The position numbers and the translations under genes were made by a program. From Porphyromonadaceae bacterium (GTDB lineage Bacteria; Bacteroidota; Bacteroidia; Bacteroidales; Dysgonomonadaceae), in NCBI GenBank assembly GCA_022840285.1, contig JALHIE010000033.1, forward strand, positions 1 to 60,850: DNA of 60,850 nt. The letters run 5' to 3'. Position 1 is the stretch's first letter. Every line of letters begins with the position of its first letter. This document shows positions 1 through 7,375 of the stretch, piece after piece. The notes under the pieces were generated by a model, which did not search any database, was not told the DNA's origin, and worked only from the letters and a program-made list of their open reading frames with translations.

Positions 1-2
1 TA

Positions 3-953
3 AATTGCCAAGGCACTTCAACAAACGTCAGTTTTAACGTTAACGAAAATAATAAGGCCGTTGAGGTATACATAAACGACATTTATTTCACATCGTTCAT
101 TTATCCCGATAACCTGGAAAAGCCATGCCTTTATCCTATAAAAACACCTTCAGGTAAATTTATCACGAGAGGATTTCCGCTGAATCCGAGGCCTTTTGAA
201 AGAACCGATCATCCGCATCACATCGGACTATGGTTTAACTTTGGGGATGTAAACGGACTTGATTTTTGGAATAACTCCTATGCCATAAAACCGGAAGATA
301 AGCATAAATATGGGACAATCCGGTTCGACAAAATAGAGGAAGCAGATAGCCGGAAAGGCAGGTTGGTTGTCCAGTCAAACTGGACAGATAATGAAGGAAA
401 CATTTTATTGAACGAGAAAACAACCTACCTGTTTGGAGGCCTTAACAACGAGATCAGAACAATCGAAAGAATAACTGAACTAACTGCAAATCAAGACATA
501 ACTTTTACCGAAAATAAAGAGGGTCTGGTAGGTTTAAGGGTGGACAGAAGCTTTGAGGAGCCTGCTCAAAAAGCCGAGAAGTTTTTAGACGCAAACGGAA
601 ATGTAACCGAAGGCGTAAATGGAACCTACAGAAATGCTGAAGGCCTAACGGGAGGAGAGGTTTGGGGAAAAAGGAGCAAATGGGTTGCCCTAAAAGCTGA
701 AAAAGAAGGCGAAGCAATCACCCTTGTTATTATGGACAACAAAAACAACCCGAACTATCCGGCATGGACTCACGCAAGAGGCTATGGATTATTTGCAGTT
801 AATAACCTGGGAGGAAAAGCTATGGATAAAGACTCAGAACCGGTTGAATTGAGGTTGTCTTCCGGCGAAAAAGTGACATTTAAACACAAGATCATTATCG
901 CGGGAGATATGAGTAATCAGGAAATAAACAGGTTTTCTGACAATTTTAATTGA
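3..953 (+). CDS. DUF6807 (PmoA-like) family protein, 5' end outside window
   Basis: The reading frame is open from the first bases of the window to a TGA at 951-953, giving about 316 residues; the start codon lies upstream of the window. The segment RTDHPHHIGLWF near 200-230 is the histidine-rich signature I associate with DUF6807, a family often labelled methane oxygenase PmoA in Bacteroidota although it is not a monooxygenase subunit. Further conserved-looking blocks are GLDFWNN, RTIERITELTA and YPAWTHARGYGLFAVNNLGG. The family is generally found next to carbohydrate-related genes; its reaction is not known to me. A hairpin followed by a short T run lies 47 bases after the stop, so this is probably the last gene of its transcript. 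Family call fairly sure, function unknown. Confidence 0.75.
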   Translation, partial: NCQGTSTNVSFNVNENNKAVEVYINDIYFTSFIYPDNLEKPCLYPIKTPSGKFITRGFPLNPRPFERTDHPHHIGLWFNFGDVNGLDFWNNSYAIKPEDKHKYGTIRFDKIEEADSRKGRLVVQSNWTDNEGNILLNEKTTYLFGGLNNEIRTIERITELTANQDITFTENKEGLVGLRVDRSFEEPAQKAEKFLDANGNVTEGVNGTYRNAEGLTGGEVWGKRSKWVALKAEKEGEAITLVIMDNKNNPNYPAWTHARGYGLFAVNNLGGKAMDKDSEPVELRLSSGEKVTFKHKIIIAGDMSNQEINRFSDNFN

Positions 954-999
954 TCGTAAAACTACAAATCAACCATTTACCTACCATTTACCTCATCAG

Positions 1000-1032
1000 A
1001 AAGCCAGGGGCAATCTTCGCTTCTGGCTTTTA
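1000..1032 (+). terminator. hairpin with T run after the DUF6807 gene
   Basis: Arms AAAGCCAG (1000-1007) and CTGGCTTT (1023-1030) pair perfectly over 8 bp around a 15-base loop and are followed by one more T. It sits between the stop at 953 and the next promoter element at 1077, as expected for an intrinsic terminator. The T run is short. Confidence 0.5.
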
Positions 1033-1076
1033 ACATCATTTAAACCGGATGGAGAATAACGGATGGAAATTCAGTG

Positions 1077-1084
1077 TAACTTTG
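1077..1084 (+). promoter_or_regulatory. Bacteroidota -7 element TAACTTTG for the TerC gene
   Basis: TAACTTTG matches the TAnnTTTG -7 consensus of Bacteroidota sigma-ABfr and lies about 80 bases before the ATG at 1164. I do not see a convincing -33 TTTG. Confidence 0.45.
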
Positions 1085-1163
1085 ACCGATTTTTGTCCGG
1101 CAGAAGCACTACCCCTCAAAGTCGAAGTGTCCATTTAAAACAACTGAAAACCTCCTCTTTCTT

Positions 1164-2256
1164 ATGAGTGCGACAACCCTTTACTGGATTGCTTTTATAG
1201 CTATCTTCATCATCGTGTATGGAATTGACCTGTACGTGACTTCCCACCGCGAAAAGACAGTTAGTGTTAAATCTTCCCTAACTTGGACAGCCGTGTGGAT
1301 TTCCATCGCGTTATGTTTTGGATTTTCACTTTACTTTTTCTTTCCGCAGAATCCGGGAAGCACAATCCATACCGGCCCCATAATGATGTCAAAATTCATT
1401 TCCGGATATTTGACCGAATATTCATTATCAGTAGATAACTTGTTCGTCTTTATCATGATTTTCTCAATGATGGGTATTCATCCGAAAAATCAACCATCAA
1501 CCAAAACTGTTGAAGTTGGGTATTTTGATTTCCGTCATACTGCGGATTCTTTTTATCCTCATGGGGATGGAATTGGTGGAACGCTTCCATTGGATTATTT
1601 ATGTCTTCGGGTTCATCTTAATTTGGACGGCATACAAGATGGCTTTTTCGAAAGAAGATGAAAACGTAAATCCCAAATCGAACATCCTGTACAAGGGAGC
1701 TTCCAGGTTATTCCCCATTGATCCTGACATACATTCGTCACGCTTTTTTACCAAAATAAACGGAAAAGCCCACTTAACCAATATTTTTCTGGCCTTGCTT
1801 GTTATCGGTTCCACCGATATATTGTTTGCTGTTGACTCTATACCGGCTATTATCGGCGTTATAAAAGAAGACGTAAACGGCATCCTTACACTCAGTGAAG
1901 AGAACTTTCTTGCCATTTCCTCCAATGTTTTTGCAGTGATGGGTTTAATATCGCTTTTCTTTGCTTTGAAAGGTATTATGGGAATGTTTCGTTACTTGAA
2001 AACTGGCGTGAGTTTCATTCTCTTGTTTATTGGTATGAAAATGCTGTTGAGTTCCGTGCATTCGGTAGGAGAATTTTTTGCACACCATTCATGGGTTTCG
2101 CTCGCGGTTATCATCGGCACGTTGATTATTTCTATTCTTTTATCCATGCTGATTTCCGAACGAAAAGAATCCGATAAGCTTCAAGAAGCTGTGCAGAAAT
2201 TGAAAGAAGAACTGGAAGAGTCAAAACCCAAACACGTGGGAAAATTTATGCATTAG
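1164..2256 (+). pseudogene. TerC/Alx family integral membrane protein, frameshifted
   Basis: Two overlapping frames together encode one TerC-like membrane protein of about 363 residues. The N-terminal part runs from ATG 1164 and carries SVDNLFVFIMIFSMMGIHPKNQ. The C-terminal part is in the next frame from about 1504 and carries STDILFAVDSIPAIIGV, both TerC hallmark membrane segments with acidic residues. The frame changes in CCAAAACTG (1501-1509). Reading three A instead of four gives TKLLKLGILISVILR, which joins the two halves seamlessly, so a single inserted A is the simplest explanation. The C-terminus ends in a charged coiled stretch, SDKLQEAVQKLKEELEESK. TerC proteins are linked to metal (Mn or tellurite) handling at the membrane. 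It may be a real pseudogene or a sequencing error. Confidence 0.85.
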
Positions 2257-2311
2257 TTGGTTTTCCAGTACAGAACACGAGAAAGTTCTGTGAAGGATGG
2301 AATAAATTGTG

Positions 2312-2319
2312 TAATTTTG
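2312..2319 (+). promoter_or_regulatory. -7 element TAATTTTG for the hyd operon
   Basis: TAATTTTG fits TAnnTTTG and lies 30 bases before the hydG ATG. As hydG, hydF and hydE are nearly contiguous, this would drive all three genes. Confidence 0.5.
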
Positions 2320-2349
2320 TATTCACCTTGTGAATAAACGTTTTATGTT

Positions 2350-3771
2350 ATGAAATTTTCCCCGGAGAAATACGCTATTCCCGATGTACCGATGCAGCCG
2401 TTCATCGACACCGGCGAGATTTGGGGTTTTCTCAATAAAACGGTTTCCACTCCCGGCAGGGTGAAGGAGGTGATTAAAAAATCACTGGCAAAAAACAGGC
2501 TGAATCTTGAAGAAGTGGCTGTACTAATCAATGCTGCCGACTCCGGATCTATGCAACTCATCAAAGAAGGTGCCCGGGAGCTTAAGAAAAAAATTTACGG
2601 GAACCGCATCGTTCTCTTTGCTCCGCTTTACGTAGGCAATAAATGCTCCAACAACTGTGCCTACTGCGGATTTAAAACTTCTAACAAGGATGCAGTCCGC
2701 AAAACACTTTCTGACGAGGAACTGGTAAGGGAGATAGAAGCGCTGGAAGACAACGGACAAAAAAGGTTGATCCTCGTTTACGGTGAACATGCGCAATACA
2801 GTCCCGGATTCATTGCCCAGACCGTGAAAACCGCGTATAGTGTAAAAAAAGGCAAGGGCGAAATCCGCCGTGTAAACATTAACGCCGCTCCACTCGACAT
2901 TGAGGGTTTCCGCACAGTGAAAGAAGCCGGCATCGGCACCTATCAGGTGTTTCAGGAAACCTACCACCGTGAAGCATACAAGACCTATCATTTGCGCGGT
3001 AAAAAAGCTGATTTCGACTACCGCCTCACTTCGCTCGACCGGGCCCTGGAAGCCGGGCTGGACGATGTAGGGATAGGTGCACTTTTCGGATTGTACGACT
3101 GGAGATTTGAAGTCATGGGGCTGGTCCGCCACACCAATCACCTGGAAGCCTGCTACAACATAGGACCCCACACCATTTCGTTTCCCCGTATCAAAGACGC
3201 GTCGATGCTTGATCTGGGTGATGAATATTTCGTTTCGGATGAGAATTTTACACGACTGGTGGCCATTCTCCGGCTGGCCGTTCCATACACGGGGATGATT
3301 CTTACAGCCCGAGAACCGGCAAAACTACGCAACCAACTGATTCAGTTTGGCGTATCCCAAATCGACGGAGGAACAAGAATCGAACTGGGCAGTTACGCTG
3401 AAAAGGAGCAAGGACACGACCTCAAAAAAGGTCAGTTCCGCATAAACGACGACCGGTCGCTCAACGAAATCATTGATGAACTGCTTCAGCAGGATATGCT
3501 GCCCTCTTTCTGTACTGCCTGCTATCGCCTGGGACGCACGGGAGAACATTTTATGGAATTCTCAGTACCCGGCTTCATCAAACGGTTTTGTTCCCCCAAC
3601 GCGATGCTCACACTGGCCGAATACCTGGTGGATTACGCGCCGGAGCGTACCGCAGAAATGGGATGGAGCGTGATCGAGAAAAATATTCACTTACTCGATG
3701 AAAAAGCACAACATCAGGTGCGGGAAAAAATCGGGCGAATAAAACAGGGGGAACGGGATTTGTATTTTTAA
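2350..3771 (+). CDS. hydG: [FeFe]-hydrogenase maturase HydG (radical SAM tyrosine lyase)
   Basis: 473 residues, the usual HydG length. In this family the enzyme cleaves tyrosine to p-cresol plus CO and cyanide, delivered as an Fe(CO)2(CN) synthon for the H-cluster. The radical-SAM motif CSNNCAYC places the [4Fe-4S] ligands at C99, C103 and C106. The C-terminal auxiliary cluster motif is present as C388-x2-C391-x22-C414 (FCTACYRLGRTGEHFME...), which distinguishes HydG from ThiH. It is followed after 8 bases by hydF and then hydE, so the three maturases form one operon. The ATG follows a -7 element by 30 bases. Cytosolic enzyme. Assignment is secure. Confidence 0.97.
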   Translation: MKFSPEKYAIPDVPMQPFIDTGEIWGFLNKTVSTPGRVKEVIKKSLAKNRLNLEEVAVLINAADSGSMQLIKEGARELKKKIYGNRIVLFAPLYVGNKCSNNCAYCGFKTSNKDAVRKTLSDEELVREIEALEDNGQKRLILVYGEHAQYSPGFIAQTVKTAYSVKKGKGEIRRVNINAAPLDIEGFRTVKEAGIGTYQVFQETYHREAYKTYHLRGKKADFDYRLTSLDRALEAGLDDVGIGALFGLYDWRFEVMGLVRHTNHLEACYNIGPHTISFPRIKDASMLDLGDEYFVSDENFTRLVAILRLAVPYTGMILTAREPAKLRNQLIQFGVSQIDGGTRIELGSYAEKEQGHDLKKGQFRINDDRSLNEIIDELLQQDMLPSFCTACYRLGRTGEHFMEFSVPGFIKRFCSPNAMLTLAEYLVDYAPERTAEMGWSVIEKNIHLLDEKAQHQVREKIGRIKQGERDLYF

Positions 3772-3779
3772 TTTGGAAA

Positions 3780-4961
3780 ATGACCAATTTCAGGCCACAT
3801 ATCGGCATTTTTGGCCGTCAAAACACCGGTAAAAGCTCACTGATCAACTTACTCACGGGGCAGGACACCGCTATTGTGTCAGATGTACCCGGTACGACGA
3901 CCGACCCGGTAAAGAAATCGGTCGAGATTTTTGGGATAGGTCCGGTGATTTTGGTGGATACTGCGGGAATTGACGACGCAGGCGAATTGGGAAAAAAGCG
4001 CATCAATAAATCACTCGATGCGATAAAAAAAGTGGACTGTGCCGTATTGCTCATTGCCGGAAATCAATTCGGACAATATGAACTGGACCTTATCCGGCAC
4101 TTTGAAAAATTCAGTATCCCCTACCTCATTCTTCACAACAAAAGCGACATATCTAAAATAGCCGCTCTAACAAAAACAGTGATCAAACACCACAGCAACG
4201 CTGCGGTCATCGATTTCAGCGCAAAAGATCCGGGAGATTCGGAAATGATCATTGATGCACTGAGAAAAATTATCCCGCGGGAAAGCCAGCAACTCAAAAC
4301 ACTCATTGGAGACCTGGTGCAGCCGAAAGACCTTGTGTTGCTCATAACACCCATCGACCGTGAGGCTCCCGAAGGACGATTGATCCTACCGCAAAATCAG
4401 ACCATCCGCGATGCCCTGGATAACGATTGTGTCACGGTAGTGGTGAAAGACACCGAATTGGATGATTTCCTGAAGCTTGGCATACAACCAGCGCTTGCCG
4501 TTACCGACAGCCAAGCCTTCGGTTACGTTGCAACACGGATTCCCGATGACGTTCCGTTGACAAGTTTCAGCATTCTGTTTTCCCGGATGAAAGGCAATTT
4601 CCATGACTTCCTGCAGGGTACCCCTCACCTTTCCAAACTAAAAGATGGAGACACTATCCTGGTGCTGGAAAGTTGCACCCATCAAACCAGTTGCGACGAT
4701 ATCGGGCGGGTAAAAATCCCGGATCTTCTCCGAAAATTTACGGGCAAATCACTATCATTCAATGTTGTAAGTGGATTATCGGAGATTATACCTGGCAATT
4801 ACGCCCTCGTTATCCAATGCGGGGGATGCATGGTTACACGCAAGCAACTGATGAACCGGATAAAACCGTTCACGGAAAAGAGCATTCCGGTCACCAATTA
4901 CGGGATGGCACTGGCATATATGAACGGCATTTTTGAACGGGCAACAAGAATGTTTTTATGA
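3780..4961 (+). CDS. hydF: [FeFe]-hydrogenase maturation GTPase HydF
   Basis: 393 residues. In the family HydF is the GTP-binding scaffold on which the 2Fe subcluster is built before transfer to the apo-hydrogenase. The N-terminal GTPase domain has the P-loop GRQNTGKS (residues 12-19), a GTTTDPV switch I and DTAGIDD (Walker B/G3), with HNKSD as G4. The C-terminal cluster-binding part has C299-T-H301 and C347-GG-C350 (QCGGC). Many homologues read HCGGC at the last site; here Gln346 replaces that His. The stop overlaps the hydE start by 4 bases (ATGA), indicating translational coupling. Confidence 0.96.
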   Translation: MTNFRPHIGIFGRQNTGKSSLINLLTGQDTAIVSDVPGTTTDPVKKSVEIFGIGPVILVDTAGIDDAGELGKKRINKSLDAIKKVDCAVLLIAGNQFGQYELDLIRHFEKFSIPYLILHNKSDISKIAALTKTVIKHHSNAAVIDFSAKDPGDSEMIIDALRKIIPRESQQLKTLIGDLVQPKDLVLLITPIDREAPEGRLILPQNQTIRDALDNDCVTVVVKDTELDDFLKLGIQPALAVTDSQAFGYVATRIPDDVPLTSFSILFSRMKGNFHDFLQGTPHLSKLKDGDTILVLESCTHQTSCDDIGRVKIPDLLRKFTGKSLSFNVVSGLSEIIPGNYALVIQCGGCMVTRKQLMNRIKPFTEKSIPVTNYGMALAYMNGIFERATRMFL

Positions 4962-6052
4962 TTCCCACCCTATTGCATAGAGACAAACTCCTCAAAAAAG
5001 ATCTGATCCGGCTACTTTGTACCAAAGGTGAGGAAGAGCAGGCTTTATTGGATTGTGCCGCGAAAGTCAAACAGGAAAACGTGGGCAACACGGTTTATCT
5101 GCGCGGATTGATCGAATTTTCCAACATTTGCGAAAAAAATTGTTATTATTGTGGTATTCGTCGGGATAACACAAACGCACGCCGGTATTGCCTCACAAGC
5201 GATGAGGCATTGGAAGCCATCCGGTTTGCCTACGAAAAAGGATTTGGATCCGTCGTTATCCAAAGCGGTGAGTTCCATTCGAATACGTCTACCCGAAAGA
5301 TCGACTCCTTGCTGAAAGAAGCCATGCGTATCACCAACCGGGAAATCGGCATTACCCTCTCCTGCGGAGAACAACCCGAAGAGGTCTATCGCCGGTGGTT
5401 TGAGAGCGGAGCCAGCCGTTATCTGCTCCGTATCGAATCCTCCTCCGGGGAACTTTACCGTAAGATACACCCTGACGACGAAACACACCGTTTTTCCAAG
5501 CGCCTGAAAGCCCTGGAATCGCTAAAAAAACTGGGATACCAAACCGGAACGGGAGTCATGATCGGATTGCCGTTTCAATCTACCGAAGACCTGGCAAACG
5601 ATTTGTTGTTTATGAAACAGCTCGACATCGATATGTGCGGCATGGGTCCCTATATCGAACATGCACAGACCCCACTCTACAAATACAAGGGTGTGCTTAC
5701 ACCGCTGCAAGAACGATTCGACTTGAGCCTTAAAATGGTCGCCCTCCTACGTATCCTCATGCCCGATATCAACATCGCCGCTACCACTGCCCTGCAATCC
5801 ATCGAAAAAGAAGGCCGCGAAAAAGCCATCCGCATCGGAGCTAATGTACTGATGCCCAACATCACTCCAAAACAGTACCGAGATGATTACTCCCTTTATC
5901 AGAACAAACCCGTTTCGCAACTGAACAACGAGGATGACCTGCGTTTTCTCGAACTACAGCTTAAAGGCATAAGTCACGAGATTGGCTATTTCAGGCAGGG
6001 AAATTCCAAACATTACAAAAAGGGTGAATCTTCTACAAACGAGGGACACTGA
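4958..6052 (+). CDS. hydE: [FeFe]-hydrogenase maturase HydE (radical SAM)
   Basis: 364 residues. Third H-cluster maturase; in the family it acts on the HydG-derived organometallic precursor during assembly of the dithiolate-bridged subcluster. The radical-SAM motif CEKNCYYC supplies C58, C62 and C65, followed by GIRRDN as in typical HydE. TLSCGEQPEEVYRRWFE and MGPYIEHAQTPL are further blocks typical of the BioB-like barrel. It overlaps hydF by 4 bases and ends the operon. No structural hydrogenase gene is in the window, so the client enzyme must be encoded elsewhere. Confidence 0.96.
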   Translation: MIPTLLHRDKLLKKDLIRLLCTKGEEEQALLDCAAKVKQENVGNTVYLRGLIEFSNICEKNCYYCGIRRDNTNARRYCLTSDEALEAIRFAYEKGFGSVVIQSGEFHSNTSTRKIDSLLKEAMRITNREIGITLSCGEQPEEVYRRWFESGASRYLLRIESSSGELYRKIHPDDETHRFSKRLKALESLKKLGYQTGTGVMIGLPFQSTEDLANDLLFMKQLDIDMCGMGPYIEHAQTPLYKYKGVLTPLQERFDLSLKMVALLRILMPDINIAATTALQSIEKEGREKAIRIGANVLMPNITPKQYRDDYSLYQNKPVSQLNNEDDLRFLELQLKGISHEIGYFRQGNSKHYKKGESSTNEGH

Positions 6053-6118
6053 ACTTTCGCATGTATCTACCTTGGCTGTTGTCGTAAAGGATTCGAAACA
6101 ACTGTTGTTATCTGGAAT

Positions 6119-6451
6119 TTGTCTAAATTGCAACACATACTGTTTGCCCTATTTATAGGCTACATGGGCAGCATCACCCTTTTCATCCATACGCATGTTG
6201 TTAACCACATACGCTATGTTCACTCTCATCCATTTAAGAAAAGCGAGAACAAGCAACACCACCACACCGAAAATCAACTTTTCCTTTTAGGGCATCTATA
6301 CAAAACGCAACTAACGCCGAACGTTGTTTGCGATTTCGATTTTTCGGACGGATCAACCTTTTTGCTCGATATCTCCACCGTTCTTTACGAGGGAGACCAT
6401 TCCGTAAGAAAACGGCTACACACCTATTTACGGGCACCCCCTGCCGCTTAA
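6119..6451 (+). CDS. small histidine-rich membrane-anchored protein
   Basis: 110 residues if started at TTG 6119; no ATG is available in the open stretch upstream, and TTG 6128 is an alternative. One N-terminal membrane segment (LQHILFALFIGYMGSITLF) is followed by histidine-rich stretches HTHVVNHIRYVHSHPF and KQHHHT, and the protein ends in YLRAPPAA. This architecture (signal or membrane segment, HTHxV...HSHPF, HHH, C-terminal LRAPP) is one I recognise from unnamed Bacteroidota proteins that usually sit next to TonB-dependent receptors thought to handle metals. Here no receptor follows on the same strand. A role in metal binding is inference only. Confidence 0.65.
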   Translation: MSKLQHILFALFIGYMGSITLFIHTHVVNHIRYVHSHPFKKSENKQHHHTENQLFLLGHLYKTQLTPNVVCDFDFSDGSTFLLDISTVLYEGDHSVRKRLHTYLRAPPAA

Positions 6452-6689
6452 ATCCTCACGTTCCGCTACCCCATTTTTTACGGAACAATCCATTCTCTGT
6501 TGCTCCATTTTGCAGCTTTCCGTTTGTCGTGTATGCAGCTACACAGGTAACCGGTAAACTTTTTCGTTAAGGCAAATGAACCGATCCAGGCTTGCTAGGG
6601 GTATGGCGCGACACCGTCCAATTATCACCGTTTCCCGACACGTTTTTTAGCTTGAATAAAATTATGACAAAAAGGAATAAAACAGTTTC
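6452..6689. other. 238-base stretch without a supported gene
   Basis: Between the histidine-rich gene and the 3' end of trmD I find no convincing reading frame. GTTCCG (6460-6465) and CGGAAC (6481-6486) form a weak 6-bp inverted repeat around a T-rich loop that could end the upstream transcript. Confidence 0.3.
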
Positions 6690-7364
6690 TTACTTCATTA
6701 AATCGGGGCGTAACCGTTTTGTGCGATCGTGTGCCTGTTCCAGGCGCCATTCGGCGATTTTGCGTTCGTGTCCTGAGAGGAGCACCTCGGGTACACGCCA
6801 ACCCTTGTATTCCGCCGGGCGGGTGTAAACGGGCGGTGCCAGCAAATTGTCCTGAAATGAATCGGAAAGAGCCGACTGTTCATCACCAATAACACCTGGA
6901 ATTACACGGACAACGGCATCGGCAATCATAGCAGCAGCCAACTCCCCTCCGGTAAGCACAAAATCGCCAATAGATACTTCACGGGTAATCAGGTGTTCCC
7001 GAACCCGGTAGTCCACGCCTTTGTAATGCCCACAAAGTATGATGAGGTTCTTCAGAAGCGACAACTCGTTGGCCGTTTTTTGCGTAAACTGCTCACCGTC
7101 AGGTGTGGTGAAGATTATCTCATCGTAATTGCGGTGCGATTTTAGGTGTTCGATGCAGCGGTCAACCGGTTCAATCTGTAGGACCATTCCCGCTTCACCA
7201 CCAAAAGGATAATCGTCTACACGACGGTGCTTATCGAGCGTGTAATCACGCAGGTTGTGCAGTCCGAACTGCACCAGACCTTTGTCTTGCGCCCGCTTTA
7301 GAATAGAGCAATTAAGCGCTCCCTCAATCATTTCCGGTAAAACGGTAACTATATCTATTCGCAT
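6690..7364 (-). CDS. trmD: tRNA (guanine-N1)-methyltransferase TrmD
   Basis: 224 residues. Methylates G37 at N1 in tRNAs with a G36pG37 pair, using S-adenosylmethionine. The SPOUT trefoil-knot region is clear: IILCGHYKGVDYRVREHL, then SIGDFVLTGGELAAAMIADAVVRVIPGV, and the C-terminal helical part PPVYTRPAEYKGWRVPEVLLSGHERKIAEWR. FGGEAGMVLQIEP corresponds to the conserved N-terminal pocket. It lies 11 bases downstream of the outer-membrane receptor gene on the same strand and may be cotranscribed with it. Secure. Confidence 0.96.
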   Translation of the reverse strand: MRIDIVTVLPEMIEGALNCSILKRAQDKGLVQFGLHNLRDYTLDKHRRVDDYPFGGEAGMVLQIEPVDRCIEHLKSHRNYDEIIFTTPDGEQFTQKTANELSLLKNLIILCGHYKGVDYRVREHLITREVSIGDFVLTGGELAAAMIADAVVRVIPGVIGDEQSALSDSFQDNLLAPPVYTRPAEYKGWRVPEVLLSGHERKIAEWRLEQAHDRTKRLRPDLMK

Positions 7365-7375
7365 ATGAGATTGAA

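Noticed and set aside
2524..3171. 215-codon open frame on the minus strand
   Set aside because: Lies wholly within hydG, which carries both iron-sulfur motifs; no domain in the antisense product.
6592..6690. continuation of a reading frame downstream of the histidine-rich gene
   Set aside because: The open stretch runs into trmD antisense and shows no signal peptide or domain.
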